Source: CATQHP01 sp965205595 (GTDB taxonomy: Bacteria; Acidobacteriota; Terriglobia; Bryobacterales; UBA6623). Taken from it: DNA of 64,000 bases. This document shows positions 1 to 8,264 of the stretch, in pieces. Position 1 is the stretch's first letter. Every line of letters starts with the position of its first letter. A model generated the notes under the pieces. The model ran no database searches, had not been told where the DNA came from, and saw nothing but the letters and a program-made list of their open reading frames with translations. Both the position numbers and the translations under genes were made by a program. Location of the stretch: contig CBDBHI010000066.1 in NCBI GenBank assembly GCA_965205595.1, positions 45,662-109,661 on the forward strand, in the 5' to 3' direction.

Positions 1-798
1 GTTGTCGCACAAGAACCAGACCAGCGTGTCGTCGCTCATCCCCTTGCGGTCTAGCGTGTTCAAAATGCGGCCGATCTCAGCGTCAAGCGAGGCGGTCATC
101 GCTGCGAGCTGACGGCGCTTCTCATTCTTGATGTGCGCGAAGCGCTCATACTGTGCATTTTCGTAGTCGTTGGGGCTGTGGATCGCGTTAAAAGCGACGT
201 ACAGGAAAAACGGTTCGCCGTTCTTTTCTGTTTCGATGATTCGCGCTGCCTCTTGACCGATAAGTGTCGTGGAGTAGCCTTCATCTGGACTTTCCATCCA
301 ATCGCGGTGCCAATCGCGGATACCAAATTGCCCCAGCCCGAAATATCCGATCGCACCGCCGCCGAGGCCATAGAACGACGTGAAACCACGGCTCATCGGG
401 TGGTGTGCGCGTTTGGACCAGCCGAGATGCCATTTGCCGAGCATCGCGCGGGTGCTGTACCCCGCCTTTGCCAGTCCGCCCGGCACAAGCACTTCGCCTG
501 CGGTGATCGACCGTCCACCCCATCGCTTGATCGTGACCCGCTGGATGCCGAAGCGGATCGGATAGCGGCCGGTCATCAAGCCGGCGCGGGTAGGGGTACA
601 GATGGGCGTTCCGTAAAAGCGGTCGAGTTCAACACCCTCGCGCGCGATTCGGTCGATGTTCGGCGTGGAAAACTCCGAGCCGTGATATCCGACGTCATTC
701 CATCCCTGGTCGTCACTGACGATCAAAACGATGTTGGGTTTTTCTTGGGCGGCGAATGCTGTTAGCGAAAACGCCACCGCGAGCAAAAGAGATTTCAT
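1..798 (-). CDS. Sulfatase, C-terminus beyond window
   Basis: Secreted type I sulfatase that would hydrolyse sulfate esters, probably of sulfated polysaccharides. The reading frame is open from the ATG at 798 down to base 1, so only the first 266 residues are present. Seen: signal peptide (residues 1-17, ending AFAA), metal-binding SDDQGWND (28-35), and CTPTRA with C67, the cysteine matured to formylglycine in this family, followed by the GKWHLG motif. It is divergent from the cupin gene at 884; a short palindrome at 813-852 lies between them. Family assignment is firm, substrate unknown. Confidence 0.9.
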   Translation of the reverse strand, partial: MKSLLLAVAFSLTAFAAQEKPNIVLIVSDDQGWNDVGYHGSEFSTPNIDRIAREGVELDRFYGTPICTPTRAGLMTGRYPIRFGIQRVTIKRWGGRSITAGEVLVPGGLAKAGYSTRAMLGKWHLGWSKRAHHPMSRGFTSFYGLGGGAIGYFGLGQFGIRDWHRDWMESPDEGYSTTLIGQEAARIIETEKNGEPFFLYVAFNAIHSPNDYENAQYERFAHIKNEKRRQLAAMTASLDAEIGRILNTLDRKGMSDDTLVWFLCDN

Positions 799-812
799 AC
801 CGCCCCGAAGTA

Positions 813-852
813 TAGCCCGCATTTCTCACCACGTGGCGAGAAATGCAGGTTA
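813..852. repeat. Short palindrome, GCCCGCATTTCTC family
   Basis: Imperfect palindrome centred on CACGTG. The left arm AGCCCGCATTTCTCACCAC pairs with the right arm GTGGCGAGAAATGCAGGTT (about 17 of 20 positions). It lies between the divergent sulfatase and cupin genes. The same arm sequence forms the ends of a larger element at 6729-6915 and resembles 53388-53430, so this is a dispersed REP-like sequence. A regulatory role is possible from its position but not shown. Confidence 0.6.
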
Positions 853-883
853 GCAACGGTCCACGCGATAAACTAGGCTCGTC

Positions 884-1255
884 ATGACGACAGTAGAGAT
901 CCAGCCACTTGTTAGACACGAGGGCGAAGCGCCGCGCGAACGCTCGAGTTGCGGATTTCGCGACCGTTTGATCAGTCGCGAAGACGCCGGCCAAGCGGTC
1001 GCCTGGGCCCATGCCGTCGACATCGACGGGGCTCGGCCACACTATCACAAAGTAGCGACCGAGCTGTATTACGTGATCGAAGGCGAAGGAACGGTTACTC
1101 TTGATGGCATCGATCATATCGTTCGGAGAGGTTCGATCGTGCAGATTCCGCCCGGCGTAGTGCATGCGGCTTCGGGGCGAGTGAGGGTGCTGGTCGTTGG
1201 CATCCCAGACATGAGCGACGACGATCTCTATTTTCCCGAGGAATCGAATGCCTGA
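884..1255 (+). CDS. Cupin-domain protein
   Basis: Small (123 aa) single-domain cupin. The conserved cupin motif 1 is visible as H-x-H followed by an E in the stretch PHYHKVATELYYVIEGEG (about residues 52-69), and motif 2 as PPGVVHAA near residue 95, giving the usual His/Glu metal site. It has no signal peptide. Its stop overlaps the start of the DUF3604 gene by 8 bases, so the two are translationally coupled and probably act on the same metabolite. The substrate cannot be inferred. Confidence 0.85.
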   Translation: MTTVEIQPLVRHEGEAPRERSSCGFRDRLISREDAGQAVAWAHAVDIDGARPHYHKVATELYYVIEGEGTVTLDGIDHIVRRGSIVQIPPGVVHAASGRVRVLVVGIPDMSDDDLYFPEESNA

Positions 1256-2735
1256 CTATCAGCTCTTCTGGGGCGACCTACACAACCACAACGCCGTCGG
1301 ATACGCTCGCGGCTCTCTTGAACGCACCTACGATATCGCCCAAGAACACCTCGACTTTCTCGCATTCACTCCCCACGCCCAGTGGCACGACATGCCGACC
1401 ATGCCGAACGACGCTCACATGAAGTGGGTCAACGGCTTCAAAGTGCTAGACGAAAATTGGGCCAAGGTCCAACGCATGGCCCGGGAGTCGAACCAGGCCG
1501 GTAAGTTCGTTTCGCTCTTAGCTTACGAGTGGCACTCGAGCTACTACGGCGACTACTGTCTCTACTATCCGCAAGACGGCGCGCCGCTTAAATATTTCGA
1601 TCACGTCAAGAAACTGCAGGACTACGTGCGGGGAACGAAGGCGATGATCGTGCCGCACCACCTGGCATACAAGACGGGCTGGCGTGGGGCAAACTGGGAT
1701 TTTCTGGATATGGAAGTTTCGCCGGTGATGGAAATTTTCTCCGAACACGGGCTCTCGGAACACGACCGTGCCGGCCGGCCGTTCGTGCGCCACTCAAACG
1801 GCCCCCGTTGGAGCCGCAATACTCTGTTTCGGGCTCTCGATCGCGGATTTCGTCCCGGCGTCATCGCCTCGTCCGACGATCATCTAGGCTATCCCGGAGC
1901 CTACTGCGAGGGCCTCGCGGGAGTGTTCGCCGAGGAACTTTCACGCGACGGAATTCTCGACGCCATTTGGAAGCGCCGCACGGTGGCCATCACGGGCGAC
2001 CGCATTCACCTCGAAGCCAAGCTCAACGGTGAATGGATAGGTTCCGAGCTGCCGGCCACTCGCGAGCGCGCAATTGAGGTCAGCGTCGAAGGCAAGGATG
2101 AAATCGACCGAGTGGAGATCCTGCGAAACAATCGCGTGATCTTTCGCTACTTTCCAGAAGATTACATTCGCGACAACGCTCCGTGGCCGGGACGCGCCCT
2201 ATGCCGGCTGGAGTTCGGTTGGGGACCGTGGGCCGATCTCAACATGGCCCGCATAGCTGACTGGGAAGCGAAGACAACGATCCATGGCGGCAAGTTACGC
2301 AGTGCCACGCCATGCTTTCAAGCTGGCCCATACGACGAAGAGCGCCGCGACCGCATCACCTCGCGGACCGAAAACTCTTGCAGTGTGAACGTACACACTT
2401 CGCGGCTGCAAGCATTTGAAGACGCGGCGACGAAGTCGGTAGTGCTTGATATTGAGGGTCCAGCCGACGCCGAGCTGGAACTGACTGTCACGAAACCGGC
2501 TCCCGTGAAAGTCCGCCGTACGCTTAAACAGCTCTCTGAAGACAACGAGATCGAATTCACCGGACCATTCACAAGCGAATCGTTCTTAGTCCACCGGCTG
2601 GTGCTGCCCGATCGCAATCGAGCAAAATTCAGCCACGTCGATATGCGCCGCGACGACTCGACGGACTGGTACTACGTGCGGGTAACGCAGGCCAACGGTC
2701 ACCAGGCCTGGTCGAGCCCGTGGTGGGTCGGATAA
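1248..2735 (+). CDS. DUF3604 family PHP-like protein
   Basis: A 495-aa protein of the DUF3604 family, distantly related to PHP metal-dependent hydrolases. The N-terminal WGDLHNH (residues 8-14) supplies the first metal-binding histidines, and ASSDDHLGYPG near residue 208 matches the later metal/acid site. The C-terminal part is beta-rich and ends with YYVRVTQ...AWSSPWWVG, a tail also seen in the relic at 29335-29637. It overlaps the cupin gene by 8 bases. No signal peptide. The biochemical reaction of this family is not established. Confidence 0.85.
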   Translation: MPDYQLFWGDLHNHNAVGYARGSLERTYDIAQEHLDFLAFTPHAQWHDMPTMPNDAHMKWVNGFKVLDENWAKVQRMARESNQAGKFVSLLAYEWHSSYYGDYCLYYPQDGAPLKYFDHVKKLQDYVRGTKAMIVPHHLAYKTGWRGANWDFLDMEVSPVMEIFSEHGLSEHDRAGRPFVRHSNGPRWSRNTLFRALDRGFRPGVIASSDDHLGYPGAYCEGLAGVFAEELSRDGILDAIWKRRTVAITGDRIHLEAKLNGEWIGSELPATRERAIEVSVEGKDEIDRVEILRNNRVIFRYFPEDYIRDNAPWPGRALCRLEFGWGPWADLNMARIADWEAKTTIHGGKLRSATPCFQAGPYDEERRDRITSRTENSCSVNVHTSRLQAFEDAATKSVVLDIEGPADAELELTVTKPAPVKVRRTLKQLSEDNEIEFTGPFTSESFLVHRLVLPDRNRAKFSHVDMRRDDSTDWYYVRVTQANGHQAWSSPWWVG

Positions 2736-2761
2736 TCTCTGCGCACGGCGGCTTGTCTTAA

Positions 2762-2785
2762 GGCCGCTCCTGGTGGCGGCTTTGA
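2762..2785 (+). terminator. Possible weak intrinsic terminator
   Basis: GCCGC (2763-2767), an 8-nt loop and GCGGC (2776-2780) followed by TTT, 27 bases after the DUF3604 stop. The U-tract is short, so this is only a candidate end for the cupin/DUF3604 transcript. The rest of 2736-3010 shows no gene; it leads into the EF-G gene. Confidence 0.3.
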
Positions 2786-3010
2786 ATATTTGCTCCGTGC
2801 GAGCGCGCTGCAGAACCAACCTGGTGTGATCGCGATCGGTCGGTGGTTTAGTCTCGTGCTGAATCACATCGCCGAAGAAATGTTTCAGCTCCCGGAGTCT
2901 CCGATATTCCCCCACTTCCCAGCCACACCCCCGGTGTATTAAACTGCGTTGGCTGGGCTCCAATACCATGTGCGGGTCCTAACTTTCTAAAAAATTGGAG
3001 AAGGTTCGCG

Positions 3011-5089
3011 GTGAAAGCATACGCAGGCAAGGATGTACGCAACGTTGGCATTGTAGGTCACGGTGACTGTGGAAAGACGACGCTGACCTCGGCGTTGCTC
3101 TACACCGCGGGAGCCACCAACCGCCTCACAAGCGTCGACGAAGGGAACTCTGTCACCGACTACGACGAAGAAGAAATCAATCGAAAAGTCTCCGTATCCT
3201 CGGCGCTCGCGCACGCCGAGTGGGGCGGCGTCAAGATCAACCTGATCGACACGCCCGGCTACAACATTTTCATTAACGACACCAAGGCCGCGCTGCTCGC
3301 CGCCGATGTCGCACTCGTAGTCGTCGACGCAGTCGGCGGCCTCGAAGTGCAGAGTGAGAAGGTCTGGAAGTTCGCCGATGACTACGGCATTCCGAAGATC
3401 ATTTTCGCGAACAAGATGCACAAAGAGCGCGCCTCGATCGCCACGGTCACCGACCAGGTCAAAGAAGTTTTCGCCGTCAGCGCGATTCCCGTGCAGTACC
3501 CCATTGGCACCGAGAAAGATTTCTTTGGCGTCGTCGACCTGATCCACATGAAGGCCTACACCTACGAGATGGATGGCGACGGCAAGGGGAAGGCTACCGA
3601 GATTCCGGCCGACATCGCCGATGAAGTCGAAGCCGCGCGCACCCAGCTCATCGAAGCCGTAGCCGAGACCGACGAAGACCTGATGAACGAGTACTTCGAA
3701 GAAGGTACATTGTCCGACGACAAAGTTGTTGCCGGACTGAGAAAAGCAATCTCCGTGGGAGAGGTCACCCCCGCGCTGTGCGGATCGGCTTTACACAACA
3801 TCGGCACCGATCAATTGCTTGAGTTCCTCAAGAGCGACGCACCATCACCGGTCGACCGTGGCGAATTCGCCACCGAAGACGGCACGCAAAAAGTGGACGA
3901 CGCCGAGCCGCTCTCGCTTTTCGTATGGAAGACTGCGGCCGACGCCTTCTCGGGCCGCGTAACGTACTTCAAGATTGCCTCCGGCGTTCTCAAGAACGAT
4001 GCGCCGGTCTACAACCACACAAGAGAATCAGCCGAAAAGTTTTCGCGAATCAGCGTCGCCCAGGGAAAGGAACTGACGCACGTCGACGAGTTTCATGCCG
4101 GTGACATCGGCACCGTCGCCAAGCTGAAGGACACGCTCACAGGCGACAGCCTCGGCGTCAAAGAAAGACCGCTGCTGTTCCCCAAGGCGAACATTCCAGT
4201 CCCCGCCATTTCATTCGCGATTCAACCCAAAACACGCCAGGACGAAGACCGCCTAAGCGGAGCGATCACTAAAGTCCTTGAAGAGGACCCGGCGCTCAAC
4301 TTCTTCCGCGACCCCCAAACCCAAGAGTTCCTGCTAGCGGGCAACGGGCAACAGCACCTAGATGTCATCTGCAGCAAGCTCAAGAAGCGCTACAACGTCG
4401 AAGTCGAGTTGAAGGCCCCCAAAATTCCCTACCGCGAGACGATCCGCGGCAGTGCCAACGTCCACGGCCGACACAAGAAGCAGTCCGGCGGCCACGGCCA
4501 GTTCGGCGATTGCAAAATCAAGATATCGCCGCTCGAGCGCGGCCAAGAGTTCGAATTCGTCAACGAAATTTTCGGCGGCGCGATCCCCCGCAGCTATATA
4601 CCCGCCGTAGAGAAGGGCATTCTTGAGACGGCTGAGAGAGGGTTTCTCGCCGGATACCCGGTTGTCGACTTCAAGGTCGTGCTTTACGACGGGTCGTACC
4701 ACGACGTTGACTCGTCAGAGCTGGCATTCAAGTTGGCCGGCAGCAAAGCGTTCAAGCTGGCCATGGCTGAAGCCAGGCCCGCGCTACTCGAACCGGTGAT
4801 GAAGGTCGAGGTCGTCGCGCCAATGGATTTCGCCGGAGACTTAATGGGTGATCTCAACAGCCGTCGCGGCCGCATCCAGGGCATGGACACCAAGGGCACC
4901 ACCCAGGTGATCCGAGCCGAAGTGCCGATGTCAGAGATGCTGACCTACGCCAACGAGTTGACGTCAATGACTCAGGGGCGCGGTTCGTTCTCGATGGAAA
5001 TGGGTCACTACGACTTTGTTCCGCACGAGTATGCTAGCAAGATTATCGACGCTGCCAAGGGTGACGGTACGGGCGACGACGACGATTAG
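3011..5089 (+). CDS. EF-G-like translational GTPase with altered G motifs
   Basis: A 692-aa protein with the full EF-G architecture: GTPase domain, domain II, domain III, domain IV (GGHGQFGD...IPRSYIPAVEKGI, GYPVVDFKVVLYDGSYH) and domain V. The GTG start at 3011 follows a good ribosome site (GGAGAAGG). P-loop is GHGDCGKT (16-23). Two key motifs are unusual: G3 reads DTPGYN (80-85), where canonical EF-G has DTPGH, and G4 reads NKMH (134-137), where the guanine-reading Asp of NKxD is replaced by His. It may therefore be an EF-G2-type paralogue rather than the main elongation factor. No rpsL/rpsG/tuf neighbours are present, which supports a paralogue. Confidence 0.9.
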   Translation: MKAYAGKDVRNVGIVGHGDCGKTTLTSALLYTAGATNRLTSVDEGNSVTDYDEEEINRKVSVSSALAHAEWGGVKINLIDTPGYNIFINDTKAALLAADVALVVVDAVGGLEVQSEKVWKFADDYGIPKIIFANKMHKERASIATVTDQVKEVFAVSAIPVQYPIGTEKDFFGVVDLIHMKAYTYEMDGDGKGKATEIPADIADEVEAARTQLIEAVAETDEDLMNEYFEEGTLSDDKVVAGLRKAISVGEVTPALCGSALHNIGTDQLLEFLKSDAPSPVDRGEFATEDGTQKVDDAEPLSLFVWKTAADAFSGRVTYFKIASGVLKNDAPVYNHTRESAEKFSRISVAQGKELTHVDEFHAGDIGTVAKLKDTLTGDSLGVKERPLLFPKANIPVPAISFAIQPKTRQDEDRLSGAITKVLEEDPALNFFRDPQTQEFLLAGNGQQHLDVICSKLKKRYNVEVELKAPKIPYRETIRGSANVHGRHKKQSGGHGQFGDCKIKISPLERGQEFEFVNEIFGGAIPRSYIPAVEKGILETAERGFLAGYPVVDFKVVLYDGSYHDVDSSELAFKLAGSKAFKLAMAEARPALLEPVMKVEVVAPMDFAGDLMGDLNSRRGRIQGMDTKGTTQVIRAEVPMSEMLTYANELTSMTQGRGSFSMEMGHYDFVPHEYASKIIDAAKGDGTGDDDD

Positions 5090-5175
5090 CTAAACCCCGA
5101 GCCGGCGCATAATTTTCAGTGGCGGTAGAGTAGGGGAGGGTTCCAGCAAAGCGGGCGTAACCTCCCCGCTCATCG

Positions 5176-5206
<31 letters not shown>

Positions 5207-5246
5207 CTTCCAACAAGCTCTCGCCTTGGGCATGCGCGGGTCGAGA

Positions 5247-6722
5247 CTAGTGCGAGCGGTTCAGCTCCAGCAGCCCCTGGCGTTGGAAAAAGGAATACCA
5301 AGGCTCGTCCTTCGGCGGTCGAAACCGGCGCTGTCCCCGCCGTCGCAGATGTCGCATGAAACGCCACCGCAGGTACCAGTCCAGCTCCCAGTAGGCACCC
5401 CGCGGATAGCCCCTCGAAAAGTAGTTCGCCCAACCTCTCATCTGTCGGTTTAGCCGCCCGATCACCAAGGGGCTGTGAAAAAACCTCCCCTAACTCGAGA
5501 ATCGGGCGTAGCAAGCTACGCCCCTACAAATAACTTGCGTGTTATCAGCGCTGTAGGGGTGCGACATGTCGCACCCTCGGGCGACCGCAGAGCTATTCGA
5601 GGTTTTTTCACAGCCCCCAACGCCAACGGCACATGCGATTGCGACACACTCGTCATCTCCCGCAGCCGTTCCCTCTCCCGCGCGATCGACTTCTTCGACG
5701 GACTCACGTTCAGATACTTCCACGCTCGGCCGTGCCGGTCGCGGTCCCATCGAAACAGGTAGCCCAAAAACTCAAGGCTCGCTCCTTCTTCCCTCAGTTC
5801 CACCACGCGGGTCTTGTCCCGGTTCAGCTTCAGCCCCATCCGGGCTTCCAACCTCTCTTCGATAAACGCTTCCAGCGCTACGTCCCGCCCCTTCATCATC
5901 ACAACGAAGTCGGCGGCGTATCGCACCAGTTTCGCGCTCCCTCCCCGCGCCGGACTCGCCCGATGTCTGAGAAACACCTTGTCGAACCCGTGCAAGTACA
6001 GGTTCGCCAACAGCGGAGAAATCACTCCACCCTGCGGCGTTCCCTTCTTGCTGCGTTCTCCTCGGTCCTTCCCTTCTCCGTGCTCGCCCTCTTCCACCAC
6101 CGGCGCTTCCAGCCACAGCCGTATCCGCTTCACGACACTGCGATCCGCGATCCGGTGTCGCACGCACGCCAGTAGTTTCTCGTGAGGTATCGAGTCAAAA
6201 TAGCCTTCTAAATCCGCGTCATATACCGCTTGATATCCAGCTTGAATATGTCCACGGATCTCCTCCAGCGCTTGCTGCGCCGAGCGGCCCGGCCGAAATC
6301 CGTACGAGTAATCTTCAAAGTCTGCTTCAAAGATCGGCTCCAGGATCAACAATGCGGCCATTTGCACCACCCGGTCCCTCACGGTCGGAATGCCCAGCGG
6401 GCGCTTCTTCCCGTTCGCTTGCGGTATCCAGACACGGCGTACCGCTTGCGGTCGATAGCTCTTGGTACGCAACTCGTATCTGCAGATGCGATACGTGGAG
6501 TTCATCCACCAAGCGCCGCGCGCCGCCCTCTTGCGCTCCGATCGCTGTGATCGTCACGCCGTCGAGCCCGGGACCGCCCGCTTGCGCGCGCACCCGTCGC
6601 CATGCCGCTTCCAACACATCGCGCCGATAGATCCGGTCGTACAAAGCGTAGAACCGAAACTCCGGCTGCTGCTTGGCCTTTTGGCCCAGCTTCTGTCTCA
6701 AACGAGAGAGTTTCTCCGGCAT
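5247..6722 (-). pseudogene. Group II intron reverse transcriptase/maturase, broken
   Basis: Remains of a group II intron-encoded protein. Recognisable parts in order: N-terminal RT0-RT1 (from MPEKLSRL at 6722), RT2-4 (VWIPQANGKKRPLGIP, YGFRPGRSAQQAL), RT5 (RYAAD) and a separate C-terminal maturase domain (QMRGWANYFSRG..., 5247-5468). Damage: a frameshift near 6470-6505, loss of the catalytic YADD (YAAD: GAC to GCC at 5912-5914), and a 148-bp element inserted at 5469-5616 before the maturase domain. The native start is also displaced by the element at 6729-6915. Confidence 0.85.
5469..5616. mobile_element. 148-bp MITE, copy 1 (IS1182-like ends)
   Basis: Non-autonomous element of 148 bp with terminal inverted repeats GGGGCTGTGAAAAAACCT (left) and its complement (right, ending TTTTTTCACAGCCC). 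It is flanked by CCAA at 5465-5468 and 5617-5620, a 4-bp target duplication. Inside are the palindrome GGGCGTAGCAAGCTACGCCC (5504-5523) and a GTGCGACATGTCGCAC palindrome. It carries no gene. It interrupts the group II maturase between the RT and the C-terminal maturase domain. The ends match those of the IS1182-type element at 11666-13501; copy 2 is at 53578-53725. Confidence 0.85.
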
Positions 6723-6728
6723 CGCCGG

Positions 6729-6915
6729 GCTAGCCCGCATTTCTCACCACCTGACGGCGGAAGCGCGCGATAGGTGCGCCACTACTTCGTTGCGCTCGAT
6801 CGCGAGTGCTCGACGTACTGTCGAGTACGCCTCCGCGCGGCGACCGTCGCCCACCTCGTATCGACGCACCTCTCACGCACTTTCGCTCGCCACGTGGCGA
6901 GAAATGCGGGCTAGC
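6729..6915. mobile_element. 187-bp inverted-repeat element (GCTAGCCCGCATTTCTC ends)
   Basis: Ends are GCTAGCCCGCATTTCTCACC and the complement (right arm CACGTGGCGAGAAATGCGGG then CTAGC). About 140 bases of non-coding sequence lie between the arms. It sits exactly at the start of the intron maturase gene, separating the intron's 5' RNA part from the codons for MPEKLSRL. The arms match the compact palindrome at 813-852, suggesting one family with and without an internal segment. Confidence 0.7.
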
Positions 6916-7472
6916 AAGTGGAATCTTTTGAACATCAACGGCTCTCCCTTCTGTCGCAATTAGCATGCTTGTCTGACTCCGTCAGCATGAAAGCGCCAGG
7001 GCCCATTCGCTCCACTCGCATTACCGAGCTTCGTCGCGACTATGCGCCCCTCCGACTCCCGCACCGGCCCCTGCGCTGGTTATGCTTTCCCTGCGCCGCG
7101 TGGCGGACCGTTCGTTTCCGAACGGCTCACTTGCCCCTGCGGGCCTCCGTATCTCTCTCAGCACAAGGGTCCTCGTTGGATCTTTCGACGCGCTGTCCGC
7201 ATCTACCCCGGAGAGTCCACCGGCCGCGGATGTTCGCTGCTTCACCGCTGGTTGCAGGCTTCCCCCTAGTCGGCGGCTTGGCCACTCTCAACTTCCTTAA
7301 CGAGGCCTATCTGCGATTCACTTTCGTTACGGCTCACGTCTTCGCCTTCCCCGGATTCGTCCGCGGCGGTTACCCCCCCCACGAACGCCGGGTCGGCTAC
7401 ACGGGTGAACGAACCATTCCCATAGTCAACTCCTTTCATTCAACTAGATCCACCAGGCTTGTCCTGGCGCAC

Positions 7473-7603
7473 CGACTGTGAAGGAGTGCGGTGGCGAAGG
7501 GTTAACTGGGAAAGATGAGTCGGGCCCTATTGAGGAATGATCAGCAGGTCCCAACTCAGCGTATTCCAGAAAGCTGCTTCGCCACCGCACTCCCTTACAG
7601 TCG
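7473..7603. repeat. 131-bp element with 27-bp inverted ends
   Basis: Left end 7473-7499 (CGACTGTGAAGGAGTGCGGT...) and right end 7577-7603 are inverted repeats matching at 25 of 27 positions. No gene is inside. Group II intron 1 begins at the very next base, 7472, so the left arm serves as the intron's 5' exon. This could be a MITE or a recombination/terminator-like hairpin used as an intron target. Confidence 0.65.
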
Positions 7604-8264
7604 CGGCTCTGATTTTCACGGGCTTGGTGCTGGGGCAAGCAGTCTACGCCGTTCCTGAAAATCCTCTAGAGCTCGATGCAGCGGTGCTTTTATGTAGAAA
7701 ATGTCCGGAAATGTCCGGATTCGTCCGGTTTTCTCTAAAAATCGAGCTCACCCAGCACGATATCGCGGTTCTTGGGCTTGGGCTTGGCGGTGGTTCGTGA
7801 GTTCCTTCGCTGCGATGGGACAGTCCCGCCCCGTGATGCAGTTTTCCCTGCGCTGTAAGATTAGACGGGACAGCCTAGGTGAGGCTGCCCCGCCGGTTGG
7901 TTTGCCTGCTCGTTTCAACTCGACAAACCGATAAAATGGGAGCTCCCAAGTTGCTAAACCTCCGTGTACCAGCGACGTTGTGCGGGCAAGCTTCTTGACA
8001 GCAACGCCGGGTTGCTAGGTTGTTCTTTTCCCCGAGGACAGCCAGGACCGAAACCTCGTTTTTTTGACCACACTTTCGTGGGGCCGGATGGATGGTCTCA
8101 TCTTTCGCTTAAGCCAGGCAAACTCCATAGGCATCCGTGCTTGTACTTTGCACGCCCTTAGGAACCTGGTTCAACCCTACACCCGCGTGTCAAGTTTTTA
8201 GGGGGTCTGGCGGGGCCTTGCAACAGCTAAGTTGTTGAATTTTCAGGTTGAAAAAATATTTCAA
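7604..8264. other. Gap without recognisable gene
   Basis: About 660 bases between the inverted-repeat element and group II intron 2. No convincing gene. It contains a stretch at about 7610-7674 resembling the right half of the CTAGAGC-ended element at 54752-54895 (shared words GCTTGGTGCTG, GCAGTCTA, CTCCTGAAAAT-like and CTCTAGA), and three closely spaced TCCGG motifs at 7705-7731. The rest shows nothing assignable. Confidence 0.5.

Noticed and set aside
6918..7481. 187-aa plus-strand open frame (MESFEHQRLSLL...)
   Set aside because: It is the antisense of the conserved 5' RNA part of group II intron 1; such frames recur with these introns and are not genes.
7700..7735. Three TCCGG repeats as a possible CRISPR or operator array
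   Set aside because: Only three irregularly spaced short motifs, no spacer structure, no cas genes and no adjacent regulated gene.
8160..8185. T-arm-like GGTTCAACCC as a possible tRNA
   Set aside because: No acceptor stem, D-arm or anticodon arm fits around it; no tRNA was found anywhere in the window.
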